From Mesorhizobium sp. B4-1-4 (lineage in GTDB: Bacteria > Pseudomonadota > Alphaproteobacteria > Rhizobiales > Rhizobiaceae): a DNA stretch of 64,000 nucleotides. Positions within the stretch are counted from its first letter, which is position 1; each line of letters starts with the position of its first letter. Position numbers and translations under genes: made by a program. The notes under the pieces are model-generated. The model saw only the letters and a program-made list of their open reading frames with translations, ran no database searches and was not told the DNA's origin. The stretch covers positions 5,011,001 to 5,075,000 of the forward strand of contig NZ_CP083950.1 in the NCBI RefSeq assembly GCF_006439395.2, read 5' to 3'. Of this stretch, positions 19,004 to 28,219 are shown piece by piece.

Positions 19004-20041
19004 TCAAATAGCCTTGACCAGCCGCAGCAAGCCCAGCATCTCGATATAGGCGCCCTCGCGGAAGGCGATGTAGACCGGCTCTTCCACGCCATGGAAGCGT
19101 CGCTTGAACGCCGCCTGGCCCTGCAGGTTGAACCTGCGGCGGTTGACCCAGGGCGAGTCGTAGGCGCGCTGGAAGGTGTTGCGCCAGAACGCGCTTTCGG
19201 CAAATCCGCTTGGTCCTATATCGACCAGTGGCGACAGGCCAAGCGTGACCACGGAAGCACCCTCTTCGCGAAACCGGTCGACGGCGAATTTGGTCAGCCC
19301 GATCTCGGCATGCGGCGAGGCATCGACATGCTTGCGCTTGAACGCGGTGGTGTAGCCGATCAACTTGCCGTCGGCGAACAGCGGGTCGAAGTCGAGCAGC
19401 GCGATCAGTTCGCCATCGGGACCGTGCAGCACGAACCGGCGCATGTCGGTGCCGAGCTGATCGTAAAACGGTCGGTTGAGAAAACCCATCTCCCAGCGCT
19501 TGACGATGCGGTCGCCGCGCCAATTTTGGGAGAGCCGGGCGATCTCGTCGAGAAAGATGGTGCGTTTGTCCTCGTCGAAGGAAAACCCCTTCTTCAACAG
19601 CCAACGCTCGGAATAGCGCACCGTTTCGTTGCGCTTGCCGGAAAAGTCGTGCCCGGGTAGCGGCAGGCGAGTGTCGATGCCCAGCCGATTGATCTTGTAG
19701 CCGAGCCCGGCCAGCACGCGTGCGGTCTCCTCGCCGATCTGCACGAACCACGGGTCGCCGGCGGTCTCGACAAAGCGCCTGATGTAGTCGGGCCGGCGCG
19801 CCGGCGCCGCCACTGGGTCGCCGAGCGCGAAATGATGCCTCATCTTGGTGCCGAAGGCGATGTAGCCATCGGCGTCGCCAAAGTAGGAAAGCTTGCCCTG
19901 CACGGCAGTGGAATAGGCGAGCGAGAAGTCGCCATGGCGACGGACCATCGCCAGCCGTTCGACATGCGTCAGCGTCTGGCGCTCGACCTTCGGCGAGGCA
20001 CCCTCGAGGATATTGTCGAAATAGATACGCAAGGAGGGCAT
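19004..20041 (-). CDS. DUF2156 (LPG synthase C-terminal) acyltransferase-like protein
   Basis: A 345-residue soluble protein with a double GNAT-like fold. FSLAYSTAVQGKLSYFGDADG opens the first half, while the second half has FVLHGPDGELIALLDFDPLF, AEIGLTKFAVDRF and the C-terminal FNLQGQAAFKRRFHGVEEPVYIA. This is the PF09924 pattern shared with the aminoacyl-phosphatidylglycerol transferase MprF, but the membrane part of MprF is missing, so the donor and acceptor are unknown. The ATG at 20041 follows no obvious SD but matches the homologous start; a longer frame upstream is not conserved. Confidence 0.8.
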   Translation of the reverse strand: MPSLRIYFDNILEGASPKVERQTLTHVERLAMVRRHGDFSLAYSTAVQGKLSYFGDADGYIAFGTKMRHHFALGDPVAAPARRPDYIRRFVETAGDPWFVQIGEETARVLAGLGYKINRLGIDTRLPLPGHDFSGKRNETVRYSERWLLKKGFSFDEDKRTIFLDEIARLSQNWRGDRIVKRWEMGFLNRPFYDQLGTDMRRFVLHGPDGELIALLDFDPLFADGKLIGYTTAFKRKHVDASPHAEIGLTKFAVDRFREEGASVVTLGLSPLVDIGPSGFAESAFWRNTFQRAYDSPWVNRRRFNLQGQAAFKRRFHGVEEPVYIAFREGAYIEMLGLLRLVKAI

Positions 20042-20450
20042 GGTCGATTCCGCGTGCCGTGTGTGGCGCTGCGTGTCCCAAGGACCAGCAAGCCACGCCG
20101 TGGCGTCTGATTTTTCGCGGGAAGCCGAAAACGATCGTGGTTTCGAATTCCTGCGTCGGTAACGAGATCCTCCACCTCGAATCAATCACATTGCCGCGAC
20201 CTGATTATCGCCGATGCCGCCCATATGCCATATAGGACTGTATCTAATCGGACAGAAGCGGGTAATCTGCCCATGTCATTGTTTTGACCGCATTTCCGCG
20301 ATCCGCTGTTTCCGGCTGGGGCGGAATGCTTCGGCGCAGGGCTTGCGCGACCGGCACCGATCCGCTGTGTGGGTCCGCGCGCGATCAAACGGTTACAGCG
20401 TCCTGCCAGTTTGCGGGATGCCGCGGCGGTTGAATGGGTTTTGAGAGTGA
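20042..20450. other. 409-bp intergenic region with divergent promoters expected
   Basis: Carries the leader of the DUF2156 gene (minus) and of the flavin oxidoreductase gene (plus). The middle is somewhat AT-richer (CATATGCCATATAGGACTG) but no clear operator, terminator or gene is seen. Confidence 0.5.
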
Positions 20451-21638
20451 ATGGCTGATACGGCGACCGGAACAATGGCGGAGCAGTTGGTGGCGGTCGA
20501 GCCGGCGATCGTCGTTGGCGCCGGCGCCGCCGGATTGGCCGTCGCGCAGGCGTTGATCAAGGCTGGTGTGCCGACGGCGATCCTCGAAAAGGAGAGCCGG
20601 CTGGCCGAGCCCTGGCACCGGCGCCACCAGCAACTGCATCTCAACACCCATCGCGATCTGTCGGCGCTGCCCGGCCTTGCCTTTCCCAAGGGTACCCCAG
20701 CCTTCCCTCCCAGGAAGGTCGTTATCCGCCATATGAACGATTTCCGTGAGGCGAACCGGCTGCCGGTGGAGTTTGGCGTCGCCGTCGAGACCATCATGTT
20801 CATGGGCGACCACTGGGCGGTGCGCACCAGCGCCGGCTCGCGCCTCGCACGTCATATCGTTGTCGCCACCGGCCGCGACAGGGAGCCTTTCACGCCGCAT
20901 TGGACGGGCATGCAGGCGTTCACGGGCCGGATCATCCATTCGGCGGATTTTGGCGACGCCAACACCTATGCCAGCAAGAAGGTGCTGGTCGTCGGCGCCG
21001 GCAATTCGGGCTTCGATGCCCTCAATCATCTGGCGGGCGTCGATACGGCGGCTCTATGGCTGTCGGCCCGCAACGGCCCCGCCCTTCTGCCCAAGCGGAT
21101 CGGCAAGATCGCCGTGCACCGGCTCTCGCCGCTCATGGCGCGCTTGCCGCTGCGTGTTGCCGATGCGGTGATGGCGCTGACGCAGCGCCTGGTTTTCGGC
21201 GACCTCACCAAATTCGGCGTGCCGCCCGCGCCGGCGGGCGGCGCCAGCCGCCTGACCTCGGACTACACTGCGATCGCCGCGGACGACGGCGCCGTCAGCG
21301 CCATCAAATCGGGCAAGATCGTCGTGGTCCCGGCAATAAGGGAGTTCACCCCGGACGGCGTGATCCTGGCCGATGGCAGACTGATCGATCCCGACATCGT
21401 CATTGCCGCGACGGGCTATCGCACCGGGCTGGAGCGCATGGTCGGCAGTCTTGACGTGCTCGACGGCAAGGGCGTTCCGCTCTTCAACGGCGCTGAAAAC
21501 GATCCGAAACTGCCCGGCCTCTGGTTCACCGGCATGCGGCCGAGCATTCGCGGCTGTTTCGCCAACGCCGCCATATTGGGCAAGGCGATCGCCGGCCGGA
21601 TCGCCGGCTCCCGCCATCCATTCGGCGCGTCGCGCTGA
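20451..21638 (+). CDS. Flavin-containing monooxygenase-like FAD/NAD(P) oxidoreductase
   Basis: A 395-residue enzyme with two Rossmann dinucleotide sites: VVGAGAAGLA (residues about 22-31) for FAD and VVGAGNSGFD for NADPH, an FMO/CzcO-like arrangement. The PWHRRHQQLHLNT segment and the ATGYRTG motif near the C-terminus (about residue 318) are typical. It probably hydroxylates or oxidises a small amine, sulfide or carbonyl compound. Substrate not known. A GAGAGTGA stretch precedes the ATG at 20451. Confidence 0.85.
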   Translation: MADTATGTMAEQLVAVEPAIVVGAGAAGLAVAQALIKAGVPTAILEKESRLAEPWHRRHQQLHLNTHRDLSALPGLAFPKGTPAFPPRKVVIRHMNDFREANRLPVEFGVAVETIMFMGDHWAVRTSAGSRLARHIVVATGRDREPFTPHWTGMQAFTGRIIHSADFGDANTYASKKVLVVGAGNSGFDALNHLAGVDTAALWLSARNGPALLPKRIGKIAVHRLSPLMARLPLRVADAVMALTQRLVFGDLTKFGVPPAPAGGASRLTSDYTAIAADDGAVSAIKSGKIVVVPAIREFTPDGVILADGRLIDPDIVIAATGYRTGLERMVGSLDVLDGKGVPLFNGAENDPKLPGLWFTGMRPSIRGCFANAAILGKAIAGRIAGSRHPFGASR

Positions 21639-21654
21639 TCCGGGCCCGGGGAGC

Positions 21655-21796
21655 CGGCAACCGGGCGCGCGATCTCGCGCGCCTCGGGGGGTTCTGGATG
21701 CACGTCGCGCCGGCGGCAGGCCTCGTCGAACACGCGTTGCAAGGTGGCCATTTCGGCGGGTTTGAGCAGGCCACGGTCATGGACAGATTTCGGCAT
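21655..21796 (-). pseudogene. Possible truncated small conserved protein (start only)
   Basis: An ATG at 21796 opens MPKSVHDRGLLKPAEMATLQ, RVFDEACRRRD, VHPEPPEAREIAR, which reads like the N-terminal part of a small family common in rhizobia. The frame then runs with no conserved look into the 3' end of the flavin oxidoreductase gene, antisense. The C-terminal part appears replaced or frame-shifted near 21660. Confidence 0.4.
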
Positions 21797-21882
21797 GGCG
21801 ACGGTCTCCCTCGACAGGACCTGGGGCGCCACGTGTAAATTGCCGGTCTTTCCCGAGGCTTGAGCAAACTCCATGCGAAAGA

Positions 21883-21910
21883 GGAGGGGCTTCGGATCCC
21901 GAACCCCTCC
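21883..21910 (-). terminator. Hairpin terminator of phoX
   Basis: Read on the minus strand, a GGAGGGG stem with an inner TTCGG/CGAA stem and GCCCCTCC partner begins 20 bases past the phoX stop. The T tract after it is short (TCTTT), so it may be only partly intrinsic. Confidence 0.6.
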
Positions 21911-21930
21911 TTCAGAGTTTTCAGCTGAAC

Positions 21931-23934
21931 TCAGACGGCGATCTTGCCGCCGCCCTGTTTGGTGATGACGACGACCGCCGGCCGCACCGGCATTTCGGGC
22001 TTGAAATCGGGCCAGCGTGTCGACGGATCCTCATAGTAGGAGGGGCGGCCAAAGGCTTCCCAGTCTTCGCCGCCATCGCCCGGATGCTGGACGGCAACGA
22101 AGGCGGTCTGGTCGTCGGGCGCAAACAGCGGGCCGCACATTTCGGCGCCGATCGGCACGCGGAAGAACAGTTTCGAGGTCGCGCGCGCCGCGCCTTCGGT
22201 GTCGACCGCCCACAGGCCGTCGGTGCGGCCGGTGGCCTTCGGGCCCTGGCCGTCGGTGGCGACCCACAGACGTCCGGCCGAATCGACCGCGCAATTGTCG
22301 GGCATGCCGAACCAGCCATTGGCCGTCGTCGCGGTCGAGAAGGTGGCGCCGACATCGGCGACGGAATGATCGCCGCATTTCAGCAGCACTTCCCACTTGC
22401 CCTTGGTGGCGGCGAAATCGCCGTCGCTCTCTGATATCTCGATGATGTGGCCAAAGGCGTTCGCGGCGCGCGGGTTGGCGGCATCGAGCTGGTCGGCCTT
22501 GCGCTTGGAGTTGTTGGTCAGCATGACATAGACCTTGCCGTTGACGGCATTGGGCTGGATGTCTTCTGGCCGGTCCATCTTGGTTGCGCCGAGCAGGTCG
22601 GCCGCGCGGCGCGTTTCGATCAGCACATCGGCCTGGCCGGCAAAGCCGTTTTCGGCCGTCAGCGGGCCTTGGCCGAAGACGATCGGCAGCCATTCCACCG
22701 TGCCGTCCTCGGCGAATTTGGCGACATGCAGCGTGCCGTCGTCAAGCAGGTCCTTGTTGGCCAAGCGGTCGCTGGCGTTGAAGGTTCCCTTGGTGACGAA
22801 TTTGTAGACATAGTCGAAGCGCTCGTCGTCGCCGAGATAAAAGACCACGCGGCCGTCCTTGGCGACGATCGATTCGGCGCCCTCATGCTTGAAGCGGCCC
22901 ATGGCGGTGCGCTTCTTCGGCGTCGAATTCGGATCGTCGACGTCGACCTCGACGACCCAGCCGAAACGGTTCGGCTCGTTCGGCTCCTTGGCGAGGTTGA
23001 AGCGGTCGTAATGCGCGCCCCACTCATAGGCGCCTTCCGGGATGCCGAGGCGCTTGTAGTTGGCCGCTTCCTTGTGGCCCTCCGGCAGTTCGCCGGAGAA
23101 ATAGCCGTGGATGTTCTCCTCGGCCATGACATAGGTGCCCCAGGGCGTGACGCCGCCGGCGCAGTTGTTGACGGTGCCGAGAACCTTCGTGCCGGATGGG
23201 TCGGCATTGGTCTTGACGCGGTCATGGCCGGCGACCGGTCCGGACAGCGCCATTTCGGTGCTGGAAGTGATGCGGCGGTTCAGCTTGCCGTCGCGCACCA
23301 CTTGCCATTTGCCCGACACCTTGCGGATCTCGACGATCGTGCCGCCATGTGCCGCCATCTCGACATCGACCTGCTCTTTGCTCAGCGGTGCGACCTCGGC
23401 TGCCTTCTTGCCGTCCTTCTCGACGATCTTGACGATCCCGGGGAACATCAGATGCGGGTTGGTGTATTCGTGATTGACGACCAGCAGGCCATGCTCGGCG
23501 GAGCTCTCGATCGGGATGTAGCCGACATAGTCGTTGTTGTAGCCGAACTGTTTTGCCTGGGCCTCGGCCGACTGTTTGGTCGGATCGAATTCCGGCGAAT
23601 CGGCGAACAGCGGGTCGCCCCAGCGCAGCAGCACGTCGGCGTCATAGCCCGGCGCGACATGGTGCTTGTCGTCGATGCCGGCCTCAAGCTCGTCGAATCT
23701 GAAGGCGGAGCCTTCCGCGGCGCGGGCGTCGTCCGCGGCGATCATGGCCAGCGGACTGACGGTGGCGGCGATCGCCGAGACCGCGAGCGACCCCTTCAGG
23801 AAACCCCGGCGCGAGAACCGCGCGGCGATAATCTCGCCCATGGTGCGGTTGTCGGTGGGGTTGATGGCCGGTCCTTCGTTTTCCTCGAGCAGACTGGTGC
23901 GGAATCGGGCATCGGAGAAGCGCTGTTCGGTCAT
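21931..23934 (-). CDS. phoX: PhoX-type alkaline phosphatase (DUF839)
   Basis: A 667-residue periplasmic phosphatase that releases phosphate from esters and uses Ca/Fe-type cofactors rather than zinc. A Tat signal with SRRGFLKGS is at residues 41-49, with an A-x-A-type site near 72 (ARAAEGS). PhoX landmarks follow: VVNHEYTNPHLMFPG, PWGTYVMAEEN, and a C-terminal FAPDDQTAFVAVQHPGDGG. The ATG at 23934 opens a 40-residue leader before the twin arginine, usual in this family. A PHO box candidate lies 69 bases upstream, and a hairpin lies after the stop. Confidence 0.92.
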   Translation of the reverse strand: MTEQRFSDARFRTSLLEENEGPAINPTDNRTMGEIIAARFSRRGFLKGSLAVSAIAATVSPLAMIAADDARAAEGSAFRFDELEAGIDDKHHVAPGYDADVLLRWGDPLFADSPEFDPTKQSAEAQAKQFGYNNDYVGYIPIESSAEHGLLVVNHEYTNPHLMFPGIVKIVEKDGKKAAEVAPLSKEQVDVEMAAHGGTIVEIRKVSGKWQVVRDGKLNRRITSSTEMALSGPVAGHDRVKTNADPSGTKVLGTVNNCAGGVTPWGTYVMAEENIHGYFSGELPEGHKEAANYKRLGIPEGAYEWGAHYDRFNLAKEPNEPNRFGWVVEVDVDDPNSTPKKRTAMGRFKHEGAESIVAKDGRVVFYLGDDERFDYVYKFVTKGTFNASDRLANKDLLDDGTLHVAKFAEDGTVEWLPIVFGQGPLTAENGFAGQADVLIETRRAADLLGATKMDRPEDIQPNAVNGKVYVMLTNNSKRKADQLDAANPRAANAFGHIIEISESDGDFAATKGKWEVLLKCGDHSVADVGATFSTATTANGWFGMPDNCAVDSAGRLWVATDGQGPKATGRTDGLWAVDTEGAARATSKLFFRVPIGAEMCGPLFAPDDQTAFVAVQHPGDGGEDWEAFGRPSYYEDPSTRWPDFKPEMPVRPAVVVITKQGGGKIAV

Positions 23935-24002
23935 GCGGGCTTGCCTCTGGCTGTTGGAGTCGCTGGAGCTTGGGTGCCTGTTCGACGCCTTACAGTCGGC
24001 TG

Positions 24003-24020
24003 ATCACATTTTCGTGACAT
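24003..24020 (-). promoter_or_regulatory. Candidate PHO box (PhoB site) of phoX
   Basis: On the minus strand the 18 bases are ATGTCACGAAAATGTGAT: two heptamers, ATGTCAC and ATGTGAT, split by GAAA. Each matches five of seven positions of the CTGTCAT half-site used by PhoB in rhizobia. Spacing and location before an alkaline phosphatase gene support the call. Confidence 0.55.
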
Positions 24021-24210
24021 TATGCCTGTTCTGGTGCTTGCCTGGTGCAGGGTGTTCACTCGAATCTCGGACTTTGGTCCGAGCTTGCGCTTGCAAAGGT
24101 CCTGGAGGACAACCGCAACGGTCGGAGGCCGCTTCCGGCTACTACGTCTTTCGGCGATGTTGGCTGCAACGTTGAGGGTGGGCGCGCCGGCTCAATCGAC
24201 GGAGACCAGG

Positions 24211-24729
24211 ATGCGAAGATCGATCACGACCCGCTGTTTCCGGTTGGCGCTCGGATCGGCATCCGCGCTGGCGCTGACCATCGCTCCCTATCACATTGCC
24301 TTTCATGGTTTCGCTCCCGGCCTCTACGCTGCCAGCGCACAGGCCGGCAAGGGCGGCGGGAACGGCAACGGTGGTAACGGCGGCAATGGCAACGGCGGGA
24401 ACGGCGGCAACAGTGGCGGCGGCAACAGCGGGAATGGCAACGGCAACAGCGGGAATAGCGGCAACAATTCAGGAACGGGTAGTGGTGACGACGGTAGCGG
24501 CAATCCAGGATCCGGCACCGGCCAGAACGACCAGGGCGCCAGCAGTCACGTCAATACGGCGACCGGCGACAAGGTCGACGTGGATGGCAAGAAGATCATG
24601 GTCCAGCATCCGGACGGCATAACGGAAAAGATCGAGAACGGCCGTTTCAGGATGGAGGATGCCCTCGGTCGCACGATCATCGACCGCCGGGTTACGCCGG
24701 CCGATATCAGCCGTCTCAAGGCCTTGTGA
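24211..24729 (+). CDS. Secreted Gly/Asn-rich low-complexity protein
   Basis: A 172-residue protein. An N-terminal signal-like part (MRRSITTRCFRLALGSASAL, then ALTIAPYHIAFHGFAPGLYA) precedes a stretch of about 65 residues made of GNGGNG, GGNS and GNSGN units. A folded-looking C-terminus follows (VDVDGKKIMVQHPDGITEKI, then NGRFRMEDALGRTIIDRRV). The ATG at 24211 follows GGAGACCAGG. An intrinsic terminator closes the gene. No function is known; similar Gly-rich exported proteins occur in rhizobia. Confidence 0.7.
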   Translation: MRRSITTRCFRLALGSASALALTIAPYHIAFHGFAPGLYAASAQAGKGGGNGNGGNGGNGNGGNGGNSGGGNSGNGNGNSGNSGNNSGTGSGDDGSGNPGSGTGQNDQGASSHVNTATGDKVDVDGKKIMVQHPDGITEKIENGRFRMEDALGRTIIDRRVTPADISRLKAL

Positions 24730-24761
24730 GGCTGGCCAACAGGCAACGGTCAGTTTCGCAT

Positions 24762-24800
24762 GTCACCTCCGCCGCCCCCGGCGGAGGTGACCTCTTTTTT
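24762..24800 (+). terminator. Rho-independent terminator after the Gly-rich protein
   Basis: A 13-base stem, GTCACCTCCGCCG with CGGCGGAGGTGAC, a four-C loop and then CTCTTTTTT. Confidence 0.92.
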
Positions 24801-24834
24801 GACCGGCCTCGCGCGGTTTCCCGTATCGCGATCG

Positions 24835-25497
24835 CTATGGGCGGTTCCTGTCGCGGTCGCGAAACTCGCGCATCATGAGGGCCGCTTCCGTGCGGTTTCG
24901 CACGTTGAGTTTCGACAGCACCCCGGTCATGTGGTGTTTGACTGTCTTTTCCTGCAGATCCAGCCGCAAGGCAACTTCCTTGTTGCTGAGCCCCTCGGCC
25001 ACCAGCCGCAGGATTTCCGTCTGCCTCCCGGTGAGTTGCCGCAGGCGGTCCGTCGTGCCGTCGGCCGGCTGCAGGGACTGGAGATCGGAAAGCAGCCGGG
25101 CCGACAGCGTCGGTGAAAGATAGCTCTCGCCGGCCGCCACATTGCGCAGGATATCGGCGAGCGCGCGCGATCCGATACCTTTGAGGACATAGCCGCGCAC
25201 CCCTGCGTTCAGGGCCTTGGTCACATCGGTATTGGCCTCTGAAACGGTCAGCATGACGATCTTCTGGGCAGGATGGTCGGCGAGGATGTTTGCAACCGCC
25301 GCCAGTCCGCCGCCCGGCATGGAGATGTCGAGCAGCAATATGTCGGGCCGCACCGTCGAAGCGAGGCGTTCCGCATCCTGCGCGGTCGCGCCCTCGCCGA
25401 CCATTTCGAAGCCTCCGATCTCCGACAGGCTGCGCGTCACACCTTCGCGAAAAAGCGGATGATCATCGACAATGGCAATGCGAATAGCGCCAATCAT
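24835..25497 (-). CDS. NarL/FixJ-type response regulator
   Basis: A 220-residue two-component regulator. The receiver has the acid pair VDDHP near residue 10, the phospho-acceptor aspartate in LLLDISMPGG, and a C-terminal LuxR HTH (LTGRQTEILRLVAEGLSNKE, then VALRLDLQEKTVKHHMTGVL). It is the partner of the histidine kinase encoded directly upstream; the stop of the kinase gene overlaps its start by four bases. The regulated genes cannot be read here. Confidence 0.93.
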   Translation of the reverse strand: MIGAIRIAIVDDHPLFREGVTRSLSEIGGFEMVGEGATAQDAERLASTVRPDILLLDISMPGGGLAAVANILADHPAQKIVMLTVSEANTDVTKALNAGVRGYVLKGIGSRALADILRNVAAGESYLSPTLSARLLSDLQSLQPADGTTDRLRQLTGRQTEILRLVAEGLSNKEVALRLDLQEKTVKHHMTGVLSKLNVRNRTEAALMMREFRDRDRNRP

Positions 25498-26885
25498 GCT
25501 TGCTCCTCGACCGACAAACTGATCACCAACCGCGTGCCTTGCGGCCCGCTCAAGGTCTCGAACTGGCCGCCAATGCTCTCGACCCGTTCCCGCAGGCCAG
25601 CGAGCCCCAGCCCCTCCGCCCGCGCCGGATCGAAGCCTGGTCCGCCATCCGAAACTTCCACGAAAAGCCTGCCATTTTTCATCTCGGCACGCACCACCTG
25701 ATCTTTGCCCTGTCCGTGGCGATAGGCGTTGTTCAGCCCTTCCTGCACGAAACGATAGATACTGATCTTCTCAGAGGCGCCGGGCTCGGGCAAATGTCCA
25801 GGCAATTTGAGCGTCACCGAGGTTCCCGTCCGGCGCTCGTGTTCGTTGACGGCCAGCCGCAATATATCCGTGGTAGCGGCCGTCTCTATCTGCGGCAGCA
25901 CGAGGCCGGTGCAGATGCCGCGTATTTCGCGCATCGCATCCTCCAGCGTCTTGCGGATCATCGCGACCTCGGTCGAGCGGCTTTCGCCCCAGTGGCCGTC
26001 GCCGGAAAACACCGGACTGTCCATGCGCAGCGCCGCCAGGGCCACGAGCTGGGCCGGACCGTCATGGAGGTCGGCGCCGATCCGGCGCAGATATCTTTCG
26101 TTGAGCGCGGTCGCGCGGCGCGACGCCCGCTGCACGCGGTGGCGCAAGGCGCTGTTCTGCGCCACCAGGCCTTGCAGCTCGGACACCTGGCGGCGCAGCG
26201 CCCCGCGCTGATCGTCGATGGTGCGGCTGCCGCGCAGGACGATGCCAGACAGCAGCAGGAACGCCGTCAAGGTGGTGCCGGCCACGATCAGCCAGCTCGA
26301 CAGCAGGGCGGAAGCCAGCGTGGCTTTGAAATCGCCCGCAACCTCGAAGAATTCGGTGACGGCCACCACGTCGCCGGACCAGGGTTCGCGCACCGGATTG
26401 TAGATCTCCAGCAGCGGTACGCCGACAGCCTGCTCCTTGCTTTCATTGCCATCGAACGTGTCGAGTTGGGCGGTGACGCTGCCTTGGAATGCGGAACGCA
26501 GATTGTCGCTCAGATCGAAGCGGCGGCCGATCAAGGCCGCGTTCTTCGCATAGAGCACGGTGCCGTCGCGCCGCCAGAGCCTGAACGACACAAGGCGTTT
26601 GCCGAGCGCGCCCTGGCCAAGGGTCTCGTCGAGCGCCTGCTTGACGGACTCGCTCAGCTCCTCGCTCTTGCGCAGGTCCGGCAGCAGTGGCGCGATCACG
26701 CTGTCCACATAAAGTGCGGTCGTGGCGGCCGAATTGCGGATGACGCCGTCCCTGATTTGCATCGTCACCCAGAAGCCCACCACCAGCATGATGGCCAGAA
26801 GGCCAAAGCCGCCGGCAACGAGGAATTGCACGGCAAGGGAAAGCTCGCTCCAGCGCCGCGCCAAGTTCTGAAGAATACGAATCAT
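25494..26885 (-). CDS. HisKA_3-type sensor histidine kinase
   Basis: A 463-residue membrane kinase. Two membrane segments (about residues 17-40 and 195-220) bracket a periplasmic sensing part. The phospho-acceptor histidine lies in LHDGPAQL, the HisKA_3 pattern of NarX/DesK-like kinases. The ATPase domain has EGLNNAYRHG (N-box), VSDGGPGFDP (G1) and GLGLAGLRERV (G2). The ATG at 26885 (MIRILQN) follows CAGGAGCC. It forms an operon with the NarL-type regulator (ATGA overlap). The signal sensed is unknown. Confidence 0.9.
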   Translation of the reverse strand: MIRILQNLARRWSELSLAVQFLVAGGFGLLAIMLVVGFWVTMQIRDGVIRNSAATTALYVDSVIAPLLPDLRKSEELSESVKQALDETLGQGALGKRLVSFRLWRRDGTVLYAKNAALIGRRFDLSDNLRSAFQGSVTAQLDTFDGNESKEQAVGVPLLEIYNPVREPWSGDVVAVTEFFEVAGDFKATLASALLSSWLIVAGTTLTAFLLLSGIVLRGSRTIDDQRGALRRQVSELQGLVAQNSALRHRVQRASRRATALNERYLRRIGADLHDGPAQLVALAALRMDSPVFSGDGHWGESRSTEVAMIRKTLEDAMREIRGICTGLVLPQIETAATTDILRLAVNEHERRTGTSVTLKLPGHLPEPGASEKISIYRFVQEGLNNAYRHGQGKDQVVRAEMKNGRLFVEVSDGGPGFDPARAEGLGLAGLRERVESIGGQFETLSGPQGTRLVISLSVEEQA

Positions 26886-27055
26886 CGGCTCCTGGCCACC
26901 CCCTCTATCAACAGGCCGGGCGGTGGCTGCACATTGAGCTTCAGCCTTGCCCTTGCCAAGACCTTCGTTCGAACGACGTCGCTTGACGTCCTGGCGCGCT
27001 TCGGAAACAAGAGCCGCGACACACATGGCGGGCACCGCTTCGAGGGGGATGGGAC

Positions 27056-27394
27056 GTGAGTTTCTCGGGACTGCTCCAGCTTGGCTTTTCAACGGTGATC
27101 TTCCTTTTGGCGGCAACCGCCGCCAAGCAATGGGGATTGGCGCCGAGCCTGGGCAAGATCCTGCTGACCCTGGCGCTCTATTCGCTGGGCAACCTGATCA
27201 TGCTGCGGCTTATCCGCGAATTCGGCATGTCGGTGTCGTTCAGCCTATCGGCGGTCATCCAGCTGGTCTCGGTCAACGTCGTGGCGCTGCTGTTCTTTGG
27301 CGAGCGCGTCAACGCGTTGCAGGCGACCGGCATCGTGCTGGCGGTTGCCGCCGTGGCGCTGATCACGCTCGGGCCCTATCTGCAGGGGCGATGA
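27056..27394 (+). CDS. Small four-helix transporter-like protein (EamA/SMR type)
   Basis: A 112-residue protein made of four membrane helices with few loops. FLLAATAAKQWGL, YSLGNLIMLRL and the ALQATGIVLAVAAVALITLG end are the EamA/SMR half-unit look. GTG at 27056 follows GGGGGATGGGAC. It is 28 bases before the PAP2 gene, so the two may be co-transcribed. It could dimerise into an exporter, or act in lipid flipping next to a PAP2 phosphatase; no SMR active-site glutamate at residue 14 is clear. Confidence 0.65.
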   Translation: MSFSGLLQLGFSTVIFLLAATAAKQWGLAPSLGKILLTLALYSLGNLIMLRLIREFGMSVSFSLSAVIQLVSVNVVALLFFGERVNALQATGIVLAVAAVALITLGPYLQGR

Positions 27395-27422
27395 TCAAGA
27401 TGAAGACGGCGACACAGGCCCG

Positions 27423-28124
27423 ATGAAAGACACCGTGGGCACCCTGCTCAACCGGATCGAATTTCCGGTCCTCCTGGCTGGCCTCGTCATCGCTGGCGGG
27501 CTGTGGGGCTTCGTGGAGCTGACGGAGGTGGCGCGGGCGACCGCGCCGCACGGCTTCGACACGGAAATCCTGCTGGCTTTCCGCCAGGCGGGCCAGCCCG
27601 GCGTTCCGGTTGGTCCGCCGTGGCTGGAAGGGGCGATGCGCGACATCACGAGCCTTGGCAGCTCCAGCGTGCTGGTGCTGATCACAGCGGCGACGATCAT
27701 CTATCTGCTGCTGATCCGCAGGCCGGGGACCGCACTTCTCATCTTCGTCGCCGTGGCGGGTGGCCAGGTTCTGTCGAGTCTTTTGAAAGTCGGCATCGAC
27801 AGGCCTCGGCCCGAGCTCGTCTCGCATCTGGTCAGCGAAACGTCGCTTTCCTTCCCCAGTGGCCACGCCATGCTGTCGGCGGTGACCTATCTCACGCTGG
27901 GTTCGCTCGCGGCGCGTTTCCTGCATGGCCGGGCGACCAAGGTCTATGTCCTGGCACTCGCCGTGCTGACGACGGTGCTGGTCGGCGTCAGCCGCATCTA
28001 TCTCGGCGTCCACTGGCCGTCGGATGTGCTGGCAGGCTGGTGCGCGGGCTTCGCCTGGGCGACGCTATGCTGGTTGGCCGCGCGGCTCCTGCAGCGGCGC
28101 AGTGTGGTCGGCGAAAGTGAGTGA
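27423..28124 (+). CDS. PAP2-family membrane phosphatase
   Basis: A 233-residue membrane enzyme with the three phosphatase motifs: KVGIDRPRP, PSGHAM, and SRIYLGVHWPSDVLAGW. These form the histidine phosphatase site facing the periplasm. Likely substrates are lipid phosphates such as undecaprenyl pyrophosphate or phosphatidylglycerophosphate, but which one cannot be told. It starts 28 bases after the EamA-like gene, and the spacing suggests one transcript. Confidence 0.9.
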   Translation: MKDTVGTLLNRIEFPVLLAGLVIAGGLWGFVELTEVARATAPHGFDTEILLAFRQAGQPGVPVGPPWLEGAMRDITSLGSSSVLVLITAATIIYLLLIRRPGTALLIFVAVAGGQVLSSLLKVGIDRPRPELVSHLVSETSLSFPSGHAMLSAVTYLTLGSLAARFLHGRATKVYVLALAVLTTVLVGVSRIYLGVHWPSDVLAGWCAGFAWATLCWLAARLLQRRSVVGESE

Positions 28125-28219
28125 TCTTCACATGGTTGAACTATGCCTTCTGATGCTTGAAACATCACAATGACGGTATTATACGTTATGTCTGCAGACT
28201 CAGACATGGGTTCAGGCCG

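Noticed and set aside
22447-24003. 518-codon open frame antisense to phoX
   Set aside because: It is a mirror of the third codon positions in phoX, with no start context or recognisable motif.
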